Positions 13,750 through 20,177 of a stretch of 20,177 nt of DNA are shown one piece after another. Positions within the stretch are counted from its first letter, which is position 1; each line of letters starts with the position of its first letter. The notes beneath the pieces are model-generated. The model saw only the letters and a list, made by a program, of their open reading frames with translations, had not been told where the DNA came from and ran no database searches. The stretch covers positions 1 to 20,177 of IMG/VR virus record IMGVR_UViG_3300032241_000194; one strand, given 5' to 3'. The translations under genes were made by a program, and so were the position numbers. The stretch comes from a virus.

Positions 13750-14385
13750 ATGACAATTTCAAATCTAGCATATTTTAGCGTACCGCTATCAACAGATCAA
13801 AGTTCACAGTCTCAGGGACTGTTAATGCCAAAGTTAAAGTATCGCTTCCGCGTTACTTTAGACGGGTTTGGTGTAGCAGGAACACCTAGTACAGAACTTA
13901 CTAAACAAGTTATGAATGTGACTCGACCAGTAGCACAGTTTGAAGAAATCAAACTAGCTGTTTATAACAGTACAGTTAAGCTAGCAGGTAAACATTCATG
14001 GAATGACGCTACATTAACACTACGCGATGACATAACTGGAGCAGTAACTGGTAAGGTTGGCGAGCAGATGCAGAAACAATTCGACTTCTTTGAACAAAGT
14101 TCTGCTGCTTCAGGTATTGATTATAAATTCCTAATGCGTGTAGAACTGTTGGATGGTGGCAACGGTGCTTATACTCCAACAGTGTTAGAAGCTTTCGAAT
14201 TCCACGGTTGCTGGATCAAGCAAGTAACATACCAAGGTGGCGATTATGCTAGTGCAACAGATCCTATGGATATTGCACTATCAATTTGCTATGATAACGC
14301 ACTACAATTAAACGGCGCAGGTCAATTGACTGGCATTGGTCAATCAGTGGGTCGTACAATTGGTACTATGGCACTTGGTGGATAA
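13750..14385 (+). CDS. gp19: Tail tube protein gp19-like (211 aa)
   Basis: gp19 stacks as hexameric rings to make the inner tail tube through which DNA passes. Its position directly after the sheath gene is the conserved T4 order. The sequence has the tube pattern: LMPKLKYRFRVTLDGFG (about residues 25-41), MNVTRPVAQFEEIKLAVYNSTV (55-76), WNDATLTLRDD and a C-terminal beta region with FEFHGCWIKQVTYQGGDY (147-164), then DPMDIALSICYDNA. The length is slightly above that of T4 gp19 (163 aa). AAGGA lies 8 nt before the ATG. It is the last gene of the gp18-gp19 unit and is followed within about 20 nt by a strong intrinsic terminator. Confidence 0.9.
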   Translation: MTISNLAYFSVPLSTDQSSQSQGLLMPKLKYRFRVTLDGFGVAGTPSTELTKQVMNVTRPVAQFEEIKLAVYNSTVKLAGKHSWNDATLTLRDDITGAVTGKVGEQMQKQFDFFEQSSAASGIDYKFLMRVELLDGGNGAYTPTVLEAFEFHGCWIKQVTYQGGDYASATDPMDIALSICYDNALQLNGAGQLTGIGQSVGRTIGTMALGG

Positions 14386-14405
14386 TTAACATTAAATTGT
14401 TAATA

Positions 14406-14432
14406 AAAAGCCGGGCAACCCCCGGCTTTTTT
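14406..14432 (+). terminator. Intrinsic terminator after gp19
   Basis: A perfect 10-bp stem, AAAAGCCGGG with CCCGGCTTTT, encloses a 5-nt loop and is followed by a short T run. It ends the sheath-tube unit and lies 4 nt before the next late promoter. A weaker AT hairpin (14386-14403) lies directly upstream. Confidence 0.9.
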
Positions 14433-14436
14433 ATTG

Positions 14437-14444
14437 GATAAATA
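14437..14444 (+). promoter_or_regulatory. Late promoter GATAAATA touching the next start codon
   Basis: GATAAATA is followed by only 5 nt before the ATG at 14450. With the T4 geometry (motif from -13 to -6) the transcript would begin at the A of the start codon. No Shine-Dalgarno exists. It lies directly after the gp19 terminator. Confidence 0.65.
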
Positions 14445-14449
14445 TTGCT

Positions 14450-15571
14450 ATGAGTAATGCCTTTACAAATTTCCTTAGTGGGTTAGGCAATGGCCTATTG
14501 GGTAATGGCGGCGCTAGTATGAAAGATTACCAGCACGCCAATAGACTTTATGTAGAAAATAACTATTCTCGTACTCCCAAAGTTGGGTTTCTTTATTTTA
14601 TTAATTTTAACATAAATCCAACGGTATTAAGCAGCCTTCCTTCCACTTCTTGGATTAAAAGAAAGCATTATAGAGATGTAGGGTTACTAGTAAAAGAAGT
14701 AGATCAACCTAAATTCACAGTACAAACAGAAACATTAAATCAGTATAATAGAAAAACGGTTGTACAAACTAAAATAGTTTATCAACCAGTTAGTATAAAA
14801 TTTCACGACGACAACAGCGATATTAGTAACAATCTTTGGACAACGTATTATCATTATTATTACATGGATGGTGTATACGGTGCTAGTAATAACGGAAAAT
14901 TAAACGACCCTCAATATGGAAATACAAAATTTCAACCGGTCAATTATCCTTATGGTCTAAACAATAATCAAAATTATCCATTTTTTGATAGCATTGACAT
15001 TTATGTTTTACACAGGGGCCATGGCGAATCTGATTTTACGCAAATGACATTGGTTAACCCACTAATTACAGAATGGGCACATGATAGTTTAAATCAAGAT
15101 GAAGGTAATAAAATACTAACTAATAGAATGACACTGTCTTATGAATCTGTAATATATAATCAAGGAAAACTTAAAAGAGGAAATCCTCGAGGATGGGTTC
15201 CGATTTATTACGATACTACTCTTAGTCCGATTAAATCCAGCATTGATAGTCTGGGAGGTGTACTTACCGGATTTAATGATATATTTGGAGAAAACGGATC
15301 CCTAGCCAATGCTTCTAGTCCATTAGATTTAATAGGAGTAGCATTGCAAACAAAAAATTTATTTCAAGGAACTACCGCTCTGGTGAATTCCGGACAAGCC
15401 GCACGACAAGGATACAGTATATTAGGTGGTGTACTAGCAGGATCGGCCGTAGCAGGGTTAGCCACTCCATTTCCTAACAATAATTCTTCTGGTATTCTTA
15501 GTACTAACAATTCCAGTGTTAATGGGACTACTCAAGCAACACCATCTACAGTGGCAACTAAAGGACCTTAA
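14450..15571 (+). CDS. Tail-tube-fold structural protein, possible tube initiator or baseplate protein (373 aa)
   Basis: The middle of the protein has the pattern of the phage tube/tube-initiator fold: VGFLYFINFNINP (45-57), VGLLVKEVDQPKF (77-89), NQYNRKTVVQTKIVYQPV (98-115) and SIKFHDDNS (115-123), then FDSIDIYVLHRG and a strand-rich RMTLSYESVIYNQG. The last ~110 residues are Gly/Ala/Ser/Asn-rich and probably flexible. I infer a protein at the tube end or baseplate, comparable in role to T4 gp54 or gp48, but I cannot say which, and direct homology to either is not evident. An internal ATG at codon 24 (MKDYQHANRLY) has no better ribosome binding site. It opens a unit continuing through gp4 and gp16, with the promoter 5 nt from its start. 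Confidence 0.6.
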   Translation: MSNAFTNFLSGLGNGLLGNGGASMKDYQHANRLYVENNYSRTPKVGFLYFINFNINPTVLSSLPSTSWIKRKHYRDVGLLVKEVDQPKFTVQTETLNQYNRKTVVQTKIVYQPVSIKFHDDNSDISNNLWTTYYHYYYMDGVYGASNNGKLNDPQYGNTKFQPVNYPYGLNNNQNYPFFDSIDIYVLHRGHGESDFTQMTLVNPLITEWAHDSLNQDEGNKILTNRMTLSYESVIYNQGKLKRGNPRGWVPIYYDTTLSPIKSSIDSLGGVLTGFNDIFGENGSLANASSPLDLIGVALQTKNLFQGTTALVNSGQAARQGYSILGGVLAGSAVAGLATPFPNNNSSGILSTNNSSVNGTTQATPSTVATKGP

Positions 15572-15573
15572 CT

Positions 15574-15954
15574 ATGGCCTCATTATACACAAATTTACCA
15601 CCAGTATCTAATAATAATGCTAATGCCGGTAGTGTTTTACAGGCTGTAGCTAATTATTATGCGGCACCTATTCAGCTGGATGCTAACGTCTTAACTGCAA
15701 TAATTAGTTTTTTTACTCAACGAGGGTTTGATACAACTGCGGCACAGGCATTGGCAACAGTGATTATTAGTCAAGCAAGAAAAGATAATCTTAATCCTTT
15801 GCAAATTGTTGATACTATGAAAGGATTAACTAATGTAGAGATTAGTGCATTGGTAGCAGAAATAATCAATTATACTAGATACAAAACTAGTTTTTTAGGA
15901 TACGGTCAAACATATATTACTAATGCCACAGTGAACAGAAATGTTTTACCATGA
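15574..15954 (+). CDS. Small structural-module protein of unknown function (126 aa)
   Basis: No family with known function is recognised. The protein is largely helical: an N-terminal Asn-rich stretch, then helices with LQAVANYYAAPI, VLTAIISFFTQRGFDTTAAQALATVIISQARK and EISALVAEIINYTRYKTSFLGYG, and a hydrophilic C-terminus. There is no signal peptide or membrane span. AAGGA lies 8 nt before the ATG, inside the end of the preceding gene, which ends 2 nt upstream; its stop codon overlaps the gp4 start (ATGA). The tight coupling between a tube-fold protein and the head completion protein suggests a virion or assembly role. I recall similar small proteins in this position in other marine T4-like phages, but without an assigned function. 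Confidence 0.7.
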   Translation: MASLYTNLPPVSNNNANAGSVLQAVANYYAAPIQLDANVLTAIISFFTQRGFDTTAAQALATVIISQARKDNLNPLQIVDTMKGLTNVEISALVAEIINYTRYKTSFLGYGQTYITNATVNRNVLP

Positions 15955-16394
15955 GTTTAAAGTTTAGTCAAGGTACTTATAAATTAAAAAATCCCGAAAA
16001 ATATATGGGCAATAGAATGCCTTTATATAGAAGCAGCTGGGAATATACTTTTATGGCATTCTGTGATAATAATCCCAGTATACAAGAGTGGGTCAGCGAA
16101 GGAGTAAAAATTCCTTATAGAGATCCATTAACTGGAAAACAAACAGTATATGTTCCAGATTTTCTTATTACATATATTGATAAAAACATGAAAAAGCATG
16201 TGGAATTAATTGAAATAAAACCTGCTAACCAAATGTTAAGAGAACGTATAGGTAAAAATCCCTATAATCAAGCACAGTATGTAAAAAATATGGCTAAATG
16301 GAAAGCCGCAGGAATCTGGTGTAAAAATCAAGGCATACATTTTCGGGTAATTAACGAAACAGATATTTTCCACAATGGATCCAAAAAGAAATAA
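15951..16394 (+). CDS. gp4: Head completion protein gp4-like (147 aa)
   Basis: In T4, gp4 (gene 50/4) acts on the filled head before tail joining. The sequence follows the T4 protein closely in pattern: NPEKYMGN (14-21), YRSSWEYTFMAFCDNN (26-41), WVSEGVKIPYRDP (47-59) and YVPDFLITY (67-75). The arrangement E31, PD (69-70) and EIK (88-90) fits a PD-(D/E)XK nuclease-like fold, with all key residues present; whether it cuts DNA is not known from the sequence. The start overlaps the previous stop (ATGA) and gp16 follows after 8 nt, so it is part of one cotranscribed unit. The length is close to that of T4 gp4 (about 150 aa). Confidence 0.88.
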   Translation: MSLKFSQGTYKLKNPEKYMGNRMPLYRSSWEYTFMAFCDNNPSIQEWVSEGVKIPYRDPLTGKQTVYVPDFLITYIDKNMKKHVELIEIKPANQMLRERIGKNPYNQAQYVKNMAKWKAAGIWCKNQGIHFRVINETDIFHNGSKKK

Positions 16395-16402
16395 GTAGTA
16401 TT

Positions 16403-16873
16403 ATGACTAAACGACTAGAAGAAGTATTAAACATAGCACCTACAGAAGAACCTGTAATAGAGCCAACTCCTGTAGTAGAACAACAGGTAATTAATCTTCA
16501 AGATAAATTAGAAGAATTTGATAAAATTGCATCTGCATTACCCCGTGTAAAAGGTCTAGGAGACATGGCAGATGCAGAGTTCGATGCATTGGCAGCTAAA
16601 GCAGAACAGGCCTATGATGATCTGATGGATTTAGGAATGAATGTAGAAGCTAGATACGGATCCCGTATGTTTGAAGTAGCTGCTAACATGATGAACGCTG
16701 CTATTGCTGCTAAATCTGCTAAGATTGACAAAAAGCTAAAAATGATTGATTTACAGCTAAAAAAATTAGCTCTTGATAAGAAAAATAGCAATAATGACAC
16801 CGTAGAGGGCGAAGGATACATACTTACAGACCGTAATAGTATCCTGGAAAAACTCAAGAATTTGAATAAATAA
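16403..16873 (+). CDS. gp16: Terminase small subunit gp16-like (156 aa)
   Basis: The small terminase subunit forms a ring that regulates the gp17 motor and recognises DNA for packaging. The protein has a low-complexity Pro/Glu/Val N-terminus (about 13-28), then helices ending in RYGSRMFEVAANMMNAAIAAK (84-104) and a strongly charged coiled-coil-like segment (about 105-128, KIDKKLKMIDLQLKKLALDKK), the central oligomerisation helix expected for gp16. Its length matches T4 gp16 (164 aa). There is only a weak Shine-Dalgarno; the gene follows gp4 by 8 nt. Unusually, two other genes separate it from gp17, which has its own promoter. The last codons and stop overlap the late promoter of the next gene. 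Confidence 0.85.
   Translation: MTKRLEEVLNIAPTEEPVIEPTPVVEQQVINLQDKLEEFDKIASALPRVKGLGDMADAEFDALAAKAEQAYDDLMDLGMNVEARYGSRMFEVAANMMNAAIAAKSAKIDKKLKMIDLQLKKLALDKKNSNNDTVEGEGYILTDRNSILEKLKNLNK
16865..16872 (+). promoter_or_regulatory. Late promoter AATAAATA overlapping the gp16 stop
   Basis: AATAAATA covers the last codons and part of the stop codon of gp16 and ends 7 nt before the ATG at 16880. Transcription would begin about 2 nt before the start codon. There is no Shine-Dalgarno, so the gene either has a near-leaderless transcript or relies on coupling to gp16. Confidence 0.5.
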
Positions 16874-16879
16874 AACATT

Positions 16880-17476
16880 ATGAAGAATTTTAAAGATTAT
16901 CTATCAGAATCTATCGCCGCCAAGAAACACGAGTTTCGTGTTAAGGTTGCCGGTACTATTACTAAAGAACAAGAAGCAAAACTTGAATCGATATTAAGTC
17001 GATATCAAGTAGATGCTTTTAAAAAATTAAAAACTACCCCAGTTCAATCCTTACCGTTGGATTTTCCACAAGTACGCAACTGCGAAGTAAATATTTTTGA
17101 AGTTGTATTAGGATACCCTACAACACAGCAAGAATTAACAGAATATATCAGTACAGGATTAGGAATTAGTAAACAGAATTTAGCAGTAGTCCGTCCAGGT
17201 GAACCTAGCGAACAATATCAAACTCCAGAAGAAAAAAGAGAAGGCGCTTTATTAGACGATCCCGATTATAAAGAAGCCGGTTCACCAAAATTTGAAGATT
17301 ATTATGGCGACAAATATAACACTGGTTTTGTTAAAGAATTAAATGATATCTTAAAATTACAGCGTAAAGAAAGAGGAGAAGTTATCCCTACAGAAGGTGA
17401 TGCTACTTATCTTACTAACACCCCTGTCTATACCAAGAGTGCAATAGCGCAGGCTCCAGACCCAAGGAAAAAATAA
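16880..17476 (+). CDS. Possible prohead-targeted protein with capsid-targeting-like N-terminus (198 aa)
   Basis: The body of the protein is not recognised. The first eleven residues, MKNFKDYLSES, match in length and pattern the capsid-targeting sequence of T4 internal proteins (MKTYQEFIAEA), which is cut by the prohead protease gp21 after the Glu of an (L/I)-x-E motif. Here L8-S9-E10 is in the same place. The rest has an alpha/beta segment (about 15-105, with VAGTITKEQEAKLESILSRY) that could be a ferredoxin-like domain, then a charged, probably flexible C-terminus (EEKREG, RKERGE). It may be packaged into the head or be a core protein that is trimmed; this is inference. It starts 6 nt after gp16 and is followed at 2 nt by another candidate core protein. 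Confidence 0.65.
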   Translation: MKNFKDYLSESIAAKKHEFRVKVAGTITKEQEAKLESILSRYQVDAFKKLKTTPVQSLPLDFPQVRNCEVNIFEVVLGYPTTQQELTEYISTGLGISKQNLAVVRPGEPSEQYQTPEEKREGALLDDPDYKEAGSPKFEDYYGDKYNTGFVKELNDILKLQRKERGEVIPTEGDATYLTNTPVYTKSAIAQAPDPRKK

Positions 17477-17478
17477 TC

Positions 17479-18474
17479 ATGCAAATGATCGATGTACTAA
17501 AGCGTTTACAAGAATTAGACGCAAATAATTCAAATGTTATTAAAGAATCTACAGTAGAAGAATGTGGTCCTATGGGAATGATGCCTTCGCAACCAAAGAC
17601 TCCTGCTACGATTAATATCACCGCAGATAGCGGCGAAGAATTAGGCAGCATGTTATCTGCTATTATGAAATTAGCTGGTGTTAATAAAGTTGAACCCAGC
17701 CATTTAGGTGTTGAGCATGAGCCAGCTGTAATATCTGCTACACCGTCTTTAGGAGTTGGCCCTTCCGCTAGCGACAGTGAAGTTATGCGCGGCGTAATCG
17801 ATAAGATGAATCCAGAAGTAGACGGTGACGAACTACATCGCTCAGGCGAAGAAGAAACAGACGAAGCGGATTCGCATAGTGCAGAATTCGATAACACACC
17901 TAATGATCCTAGAGATACACCGTCGTTCGATGCTAATGAATATTCTGCACATCCAAATGATGGAGATGGAAATGATAAGCAAGGAAAGCCAAGAACTATG
18001 GCACAACCTGCTGCTTTAGAAGATCGCCTAATGGCAGATTATAAGAAATTTATTTCTGAAGATTGGAGAGATGAAGTATCGGGTGGATCAGATTTTTCTT
18101 TCGGCGTACATAATCCCAATGACGCCCGTATGACTAGCCCCAGAGGAACTGGCATTAGCGCCGGTGGTCTTGGCGGCGGGGATGATGAAGAAGGCGATGT
18201 TGAAAAGCCACAAGTAAAGAAAAAAGAAGAAGCACCTATCGTAGGTAAAGTAGAATTAAATTCTGAGTTAGTAAATCACGCAATTAAAAAATTCGGTCCT
18301 TTAGTAGCTAAACGCAATGGTTGGCAACAAAATGAGAAAGGTGATTGGTTTTTTCCAGTAAGACAAGGAATGAAAGGCGAAAAATTAGATAGTTTACTAT
18401 TACACATGAACACAACTTATGGTAAACCAGGACATCCGTTAGTAGTTGGTAGTAAAGACATGGATGTTACATAA
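17479..18474 (+). CDS. Acidic head-associated protein of unknown function (331 aa)
   Basis: The N-terminal MIDVLKRLQELDANN and the C-terminal domain (about 255-331, FGPLVAKRNGWQQNEKG and MKGEKLDSLLLHMNTTYG) resemble a family I recall only as hypothetical proteins in marine T4-like phages. The centre (about 95-170) is strongly acidic and low in complexity, rich in Asp, Glu, Asn, Ser and Pro, as in scaffold or core proteins. Possible gp21-type (L/I)-x-E cleavage sites include LQE (10-12), IKE (21-23) and, inside ADYKKFISED, ISE (192-194); the last resembles a capsid-targeting peptide in an internal position. AAGGA lies 10 nt before the first ATG; the second, at 17485, matches the usual family start but is spaced less well. 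A strong terminator follows. Confidence 0.7.
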   Translation: MQMIDVLKRLQELDANNSNVIKESTVEECGPMGMMPSQPKTPATINITADSGEELGSMLSAIMKLAGVNKVEPSHLGVEHEPAVISATPSLGVGPSASDSEVMRGVIDKMNPEVDGDELHRSGEEETDEADSHSAEFDNTPNDPRDTPSFDANEYSAHPNDGDGNDKQGKPRTMAQPAALEDRLMADYKKFISEDWRDEVSGGSDFSFGVHNPNDARMTSPRGTGISAGGLGGGDDEEGDVEKPQVKKKEEAPIVGKVELNSELVNHAIKKFGPLVAKRNGWQQNEKGDWFFPVRQGMKGEKLDSLLLHMNTTYGKPGHPLVVGSKDMDVT

Positions 18475-18497
18475 CATATTTTAAGGCGTAGCCACTC

Positions 18498-18525
18498 AAA
18501 TAGGCTCTTCGGAGCCTATTTTTTT
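18498..18525 (+). terminator. Intrinsic terminator before gp17
   Basis: A perfect stem, AATAGGCTC with GAGCCTATT (extended by one A-T pair), is closed by a TTCG tetraloop and followed by a T run. It ends the unit that began at 14437 and lies 1 nt before the gp17 promoter. Confidence 0.92.
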
Positions 18526-18526
18526 G

Positions 18527-18534
18527 ATTAAATA
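18527..18534 (+). promoter_or_regulatory. Late promoter ATTAAATA touching the gp17 start codon
   Basis: The motif is separated from the gp17 ATG by 5 nt, the same distance as at 14437-14450. The predicted transcript starts at the A of the ATG. There is no Shine-Dalgarno, and the terminator just upstream means gp17 needs its own promoter. Confidence 0.6.
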
Positions 18535-18539
18535 ATGAT

Positions 18540-20123
18540 ATGGCGTTAAAGTCACAAAACAAATTAGTTAAAACTGCTCATACTACACAAAAGTTTACTA
18601 ATCAACAAATCGAAGAATTAGCAAAATGTCTGGATCCGGTTAACGGCCCCCATTATTTTCTTGATAATTTCTTTCATATTCAACATCCTGTTAAAGGTAA
18701 GCTAAAGTATACAGCATTTGAATACCAGCGTAGACTTATAGATTCCTATCATGATCATAGATTTAATGTAAACTTATTACCTAGACAGACAGGTAAAACT
18801 ACCACAGCAGCAGGCTATTTGTTATGGTATGCAATGTTTATTCCGGATTCGACTATATTAATTGCAGCACACAAATATACCGGTGCTAAAGAAATTATGA
18901 GCAGAATAAGATTTGCTTACGAACTTTGCCCTGATCATATTAGACCGGGTTGTACCAGTTATAACAAAGAAAGTATAGAATTTGATAATGGTTCGCGTAT
19001 TGTGGCACAAACAACCACAGAAACTACAGGACGTGGTATGTCGCTATCTCTCTTATATGCTGACGAATTTGCGTTCGTACCACCCAATGTCGCTAGCGAA
19101 TTCTGGACCTCAATTTCTCCCACATTGGCCACAGGTGGTAAAGCAATTATTACATCAACACCAAATTCGGATGAAGACCAATTTGCTCTAATTTGGAAAG
19201 AAGCCAATAAAAGATTTGACGAGCATGGTAATACAACTGTATTAGGTAAAAATGGATTTTTTCCATTTAAAGCACACTGGACAGAGCATCCGGATCGTGA
19301 TGAAAAATGGAAAATAGAAGAAATGTCTCGTATTGGCGAAGAAAGGTTTCGTCGTGAACATGAATGCGAATTCTTAGTATTTGACGAGACATTAATTACT
19401 GCTATCAAACTTGCTGATTTAGAAGGAATGGAACCTATAATGAAAATGGGGCAAGTGCGATGGTATAAAAAAATAAATCCTAAATGTACATACCTAGTAG
19501 CATTAGATCCCAGCTTAGGTACAGGCGGCGACCCCGCAGCTATCCAAGTATTGGAATTGCCATCGTTTACCCAAGTGGCAGAATGGCATCATAATACCAC
19601 TCCAATACAGGGACAAACTAGAATATTAAGGGATATTTGTAATTTCATTAATAGCGAATTTGAGAAAAAAGATACTATAGCCAGCTTATATTATTCTATA
19701 GAAAACAATACCGTAGGAGAAGCCGCATTAATATCCATCGAAGAAATTAGCGAAGAAACTATATCAGGTCTATTCCTCAGCGAACCTGTAAAAAAAGGTC
19801 ATGTACGCAGGTTCCGCAAAGGATTTAATACTACACACAGTAGTAAGATCGCCATTTGTGCAAAATTAAAGCATCTTATAGAAACAAATAGAATGAAGAT
19901 TAATTCTAAACAATTGATATCAGAATTAAAGACTTTTGTGGCAAAAGGCATTAGTTTTTCTGGAAAAACGGGCAGTAATGACGATTTAGTTAGCAGTATT
20001 TTATTAGCATTGCGTATGGCTATGATTCTGCAAGAATGGGATCCTGCGGTATATGATAAATTCCGTGAAGAATTTGATAACGAATGGGAAATGCCTTTGC
20101 CCATTTATATAAACACATATTAG
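18540..20123 (+). CDS. gp17: Terminase large subunit gp17-like (527 aa)
   Basis: This is the ATPase motor and nuclease that packages concatemeric DNA into the prohead. The ATPase domain shows Walker A PRQTGKTT (81-88, K86), Walker B LLYADE (171-176, with catalytic E176) and motif III ITSTPN (204-209). The nuclease domain shows the RNase H-like acidic triad: D323 in ALDPSLGTGGD, E388 in SIENN, and D481/D482 in GSNDDLV. All catalytic residues are present, so the protein should be active. It is shorter than T4 gp17 (610 aa), lacking mainly N- and C-terminal extensions. The gene is its own unit: a terminator and a late promoter lie directly before it, and it is transcribed separately from gp16. 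Confidence 0.97.
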   Translation: MALKSQNKLVKTAHTTQKFTNQQIEELAKCLDPVNGPHYFLDNFFHIQHPVKGKLKYTAFEYQRRLIDSYHDHRFNVNLLPRQTGKTTTAAGYLLWYAMFIPDSTILIAAHKYTGAKEIMSRIRFAYELCPDHIRPGCTSYNKESIEFDNGSRIVAQTTTETTGRGMSLSLLYADEFAFVPPNVASEFWTSISPTLATGGKAIITSTPNSDEDQFALIWKEANKRFDEHGNTTVLGKNGFFPFKAHWTEHPDRDEKWKIEEMSRIGEERFRREHECEFLVFDETLITAIKLADLEGMEPIMKMGQVRWYKKINPKCTYLVALDPSLGTGGDPAAIQVLELPSFTQVAEWHHNTTPIQGQTRILRDICNFINSEFEKKDTIASLYYSIENNTVGEAALISIEEISEETISGLFLSEPVKKGHVRRFRKGFNTTHSSKIAICAKLKHLIETNRMKINSKQLISELKTFVAKGISFSGKTGSNDDLVSSILLALRMAMILQEWDPAVYDKFREEFDNEWEMPLPIYINTY

Positions 20124-20131
20124 CATAAATA
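20124..20131 (+). promoter_or_regulatory. Late promoter CATAAATA after gp17
   Basis: CATAAATA begins at the base after the gp17 stop codon and ends 7 nt before the ATG at 20139. It repeats the arrangement seen before gp14 and the gene at 16880, again without a Shine-Dalgarno. Confidence 0.6.
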
Positions 20132-20138
20132 ATTGAAT

Positions 20139-20177
20139 ATGCAGCCTATACAAATAATCAGCCAGGATGTTTTCGAC
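20139..20177 (+). CDS. Start of a further gene, cut by the window edge
   Basis: Thirteen codons are visible (MQPIQIISQDVFD), open to the window end, 15 nt after the gp17 stop and 7 nt after a late promoter motif. Too little is present to name the product. The position after gp17 suggests another late structural gene. Confidence 0.55.
   Translation, partial: MQPIQIISQDVFD

Noticed and set aside
14386-14403. TTAACA/TGTTAA hairpin as an operator or second terminator
   Set aside because: It is a short all-AT-rich stem in an AT-rich gap next to a much stronger terminator; no independent support.

Overview
The window is a gene-dense piece of a T4-like myovirus genome (tailed phage, contractile tail). 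It is AT-rich. Several genes can be recognised as T4 morphogenesis homologues: neck proteins gp13, gp14 and gp15, tail sheath gp18, tail tube gp19, head completion gp4, and both terminase subunits (gp16, gp17). gp14 and gp15 look like the long versions I associate with cyanophage-type marine or freshwater T4-like phages rather than enteric T4. No photosynthesis or other host-marker gene is present, so the host cannot be named. No tRNA, CRISPR array, insertion sequence or integrase was seen, and no stretch longer than about 100 bases lacks a gene.

Layout. (1) 1-3405, plus strand: the 3' part of a long tail fibre ending in an S74 chaperone domain, then a small glycine-rich protein, an unrecognised 158-aa protein and a GT-A glycosyltransferase. 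The genes are 1-3 nt apart or overlap. (2) 3391-6423, minus strand: a compact gp14-gp15-Nudix operon. (3) 6480-10214, plus strand: a collagen-like/beta-helix fibre, gp13 and a dNMP kinase (T4 gene 1 type). The kinase has its own possible sigma70-like promoter. (4) 10198-10570, minus strand: a zinc-finger HNH protein with a late-type promoter and a duplicated ribosome binding site. (5) 10593-14432: a very long sheath gp18, then tube gp19, closed by a strong terminator. (6) 14437-18525: a tube-fold protein, a small unknown, gp4, gp16, and two proteins with possible prohead-protease cleavage signals, closed by a second strong terminator. (7) 18527-end: the large terminase gp17, then the start of one more gene.

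The products form one late programme: fibres and their modification, the neck that joins head and tail, sheath and tube, head completion and DNA packaging. The kinase and Nudix hydrolase are nucleotide-metabolism genes embedded in it. T4-type late promoters (core TAAATA) lie before most transcription units. In five cases the motif ends only 5-7 nt before the start codon and there is no Shine-Dalgarno sequence, so these mRNAs should be leaderless. Units whose promoter lies further upstream carry clear Shine-Dalgarno sequences. This contrast, the scrambled and partly inverted order of the neck and terminase genes, and the collagen/beta-helix fibre are the most notable points. I found no convincing new defence or mobile system.
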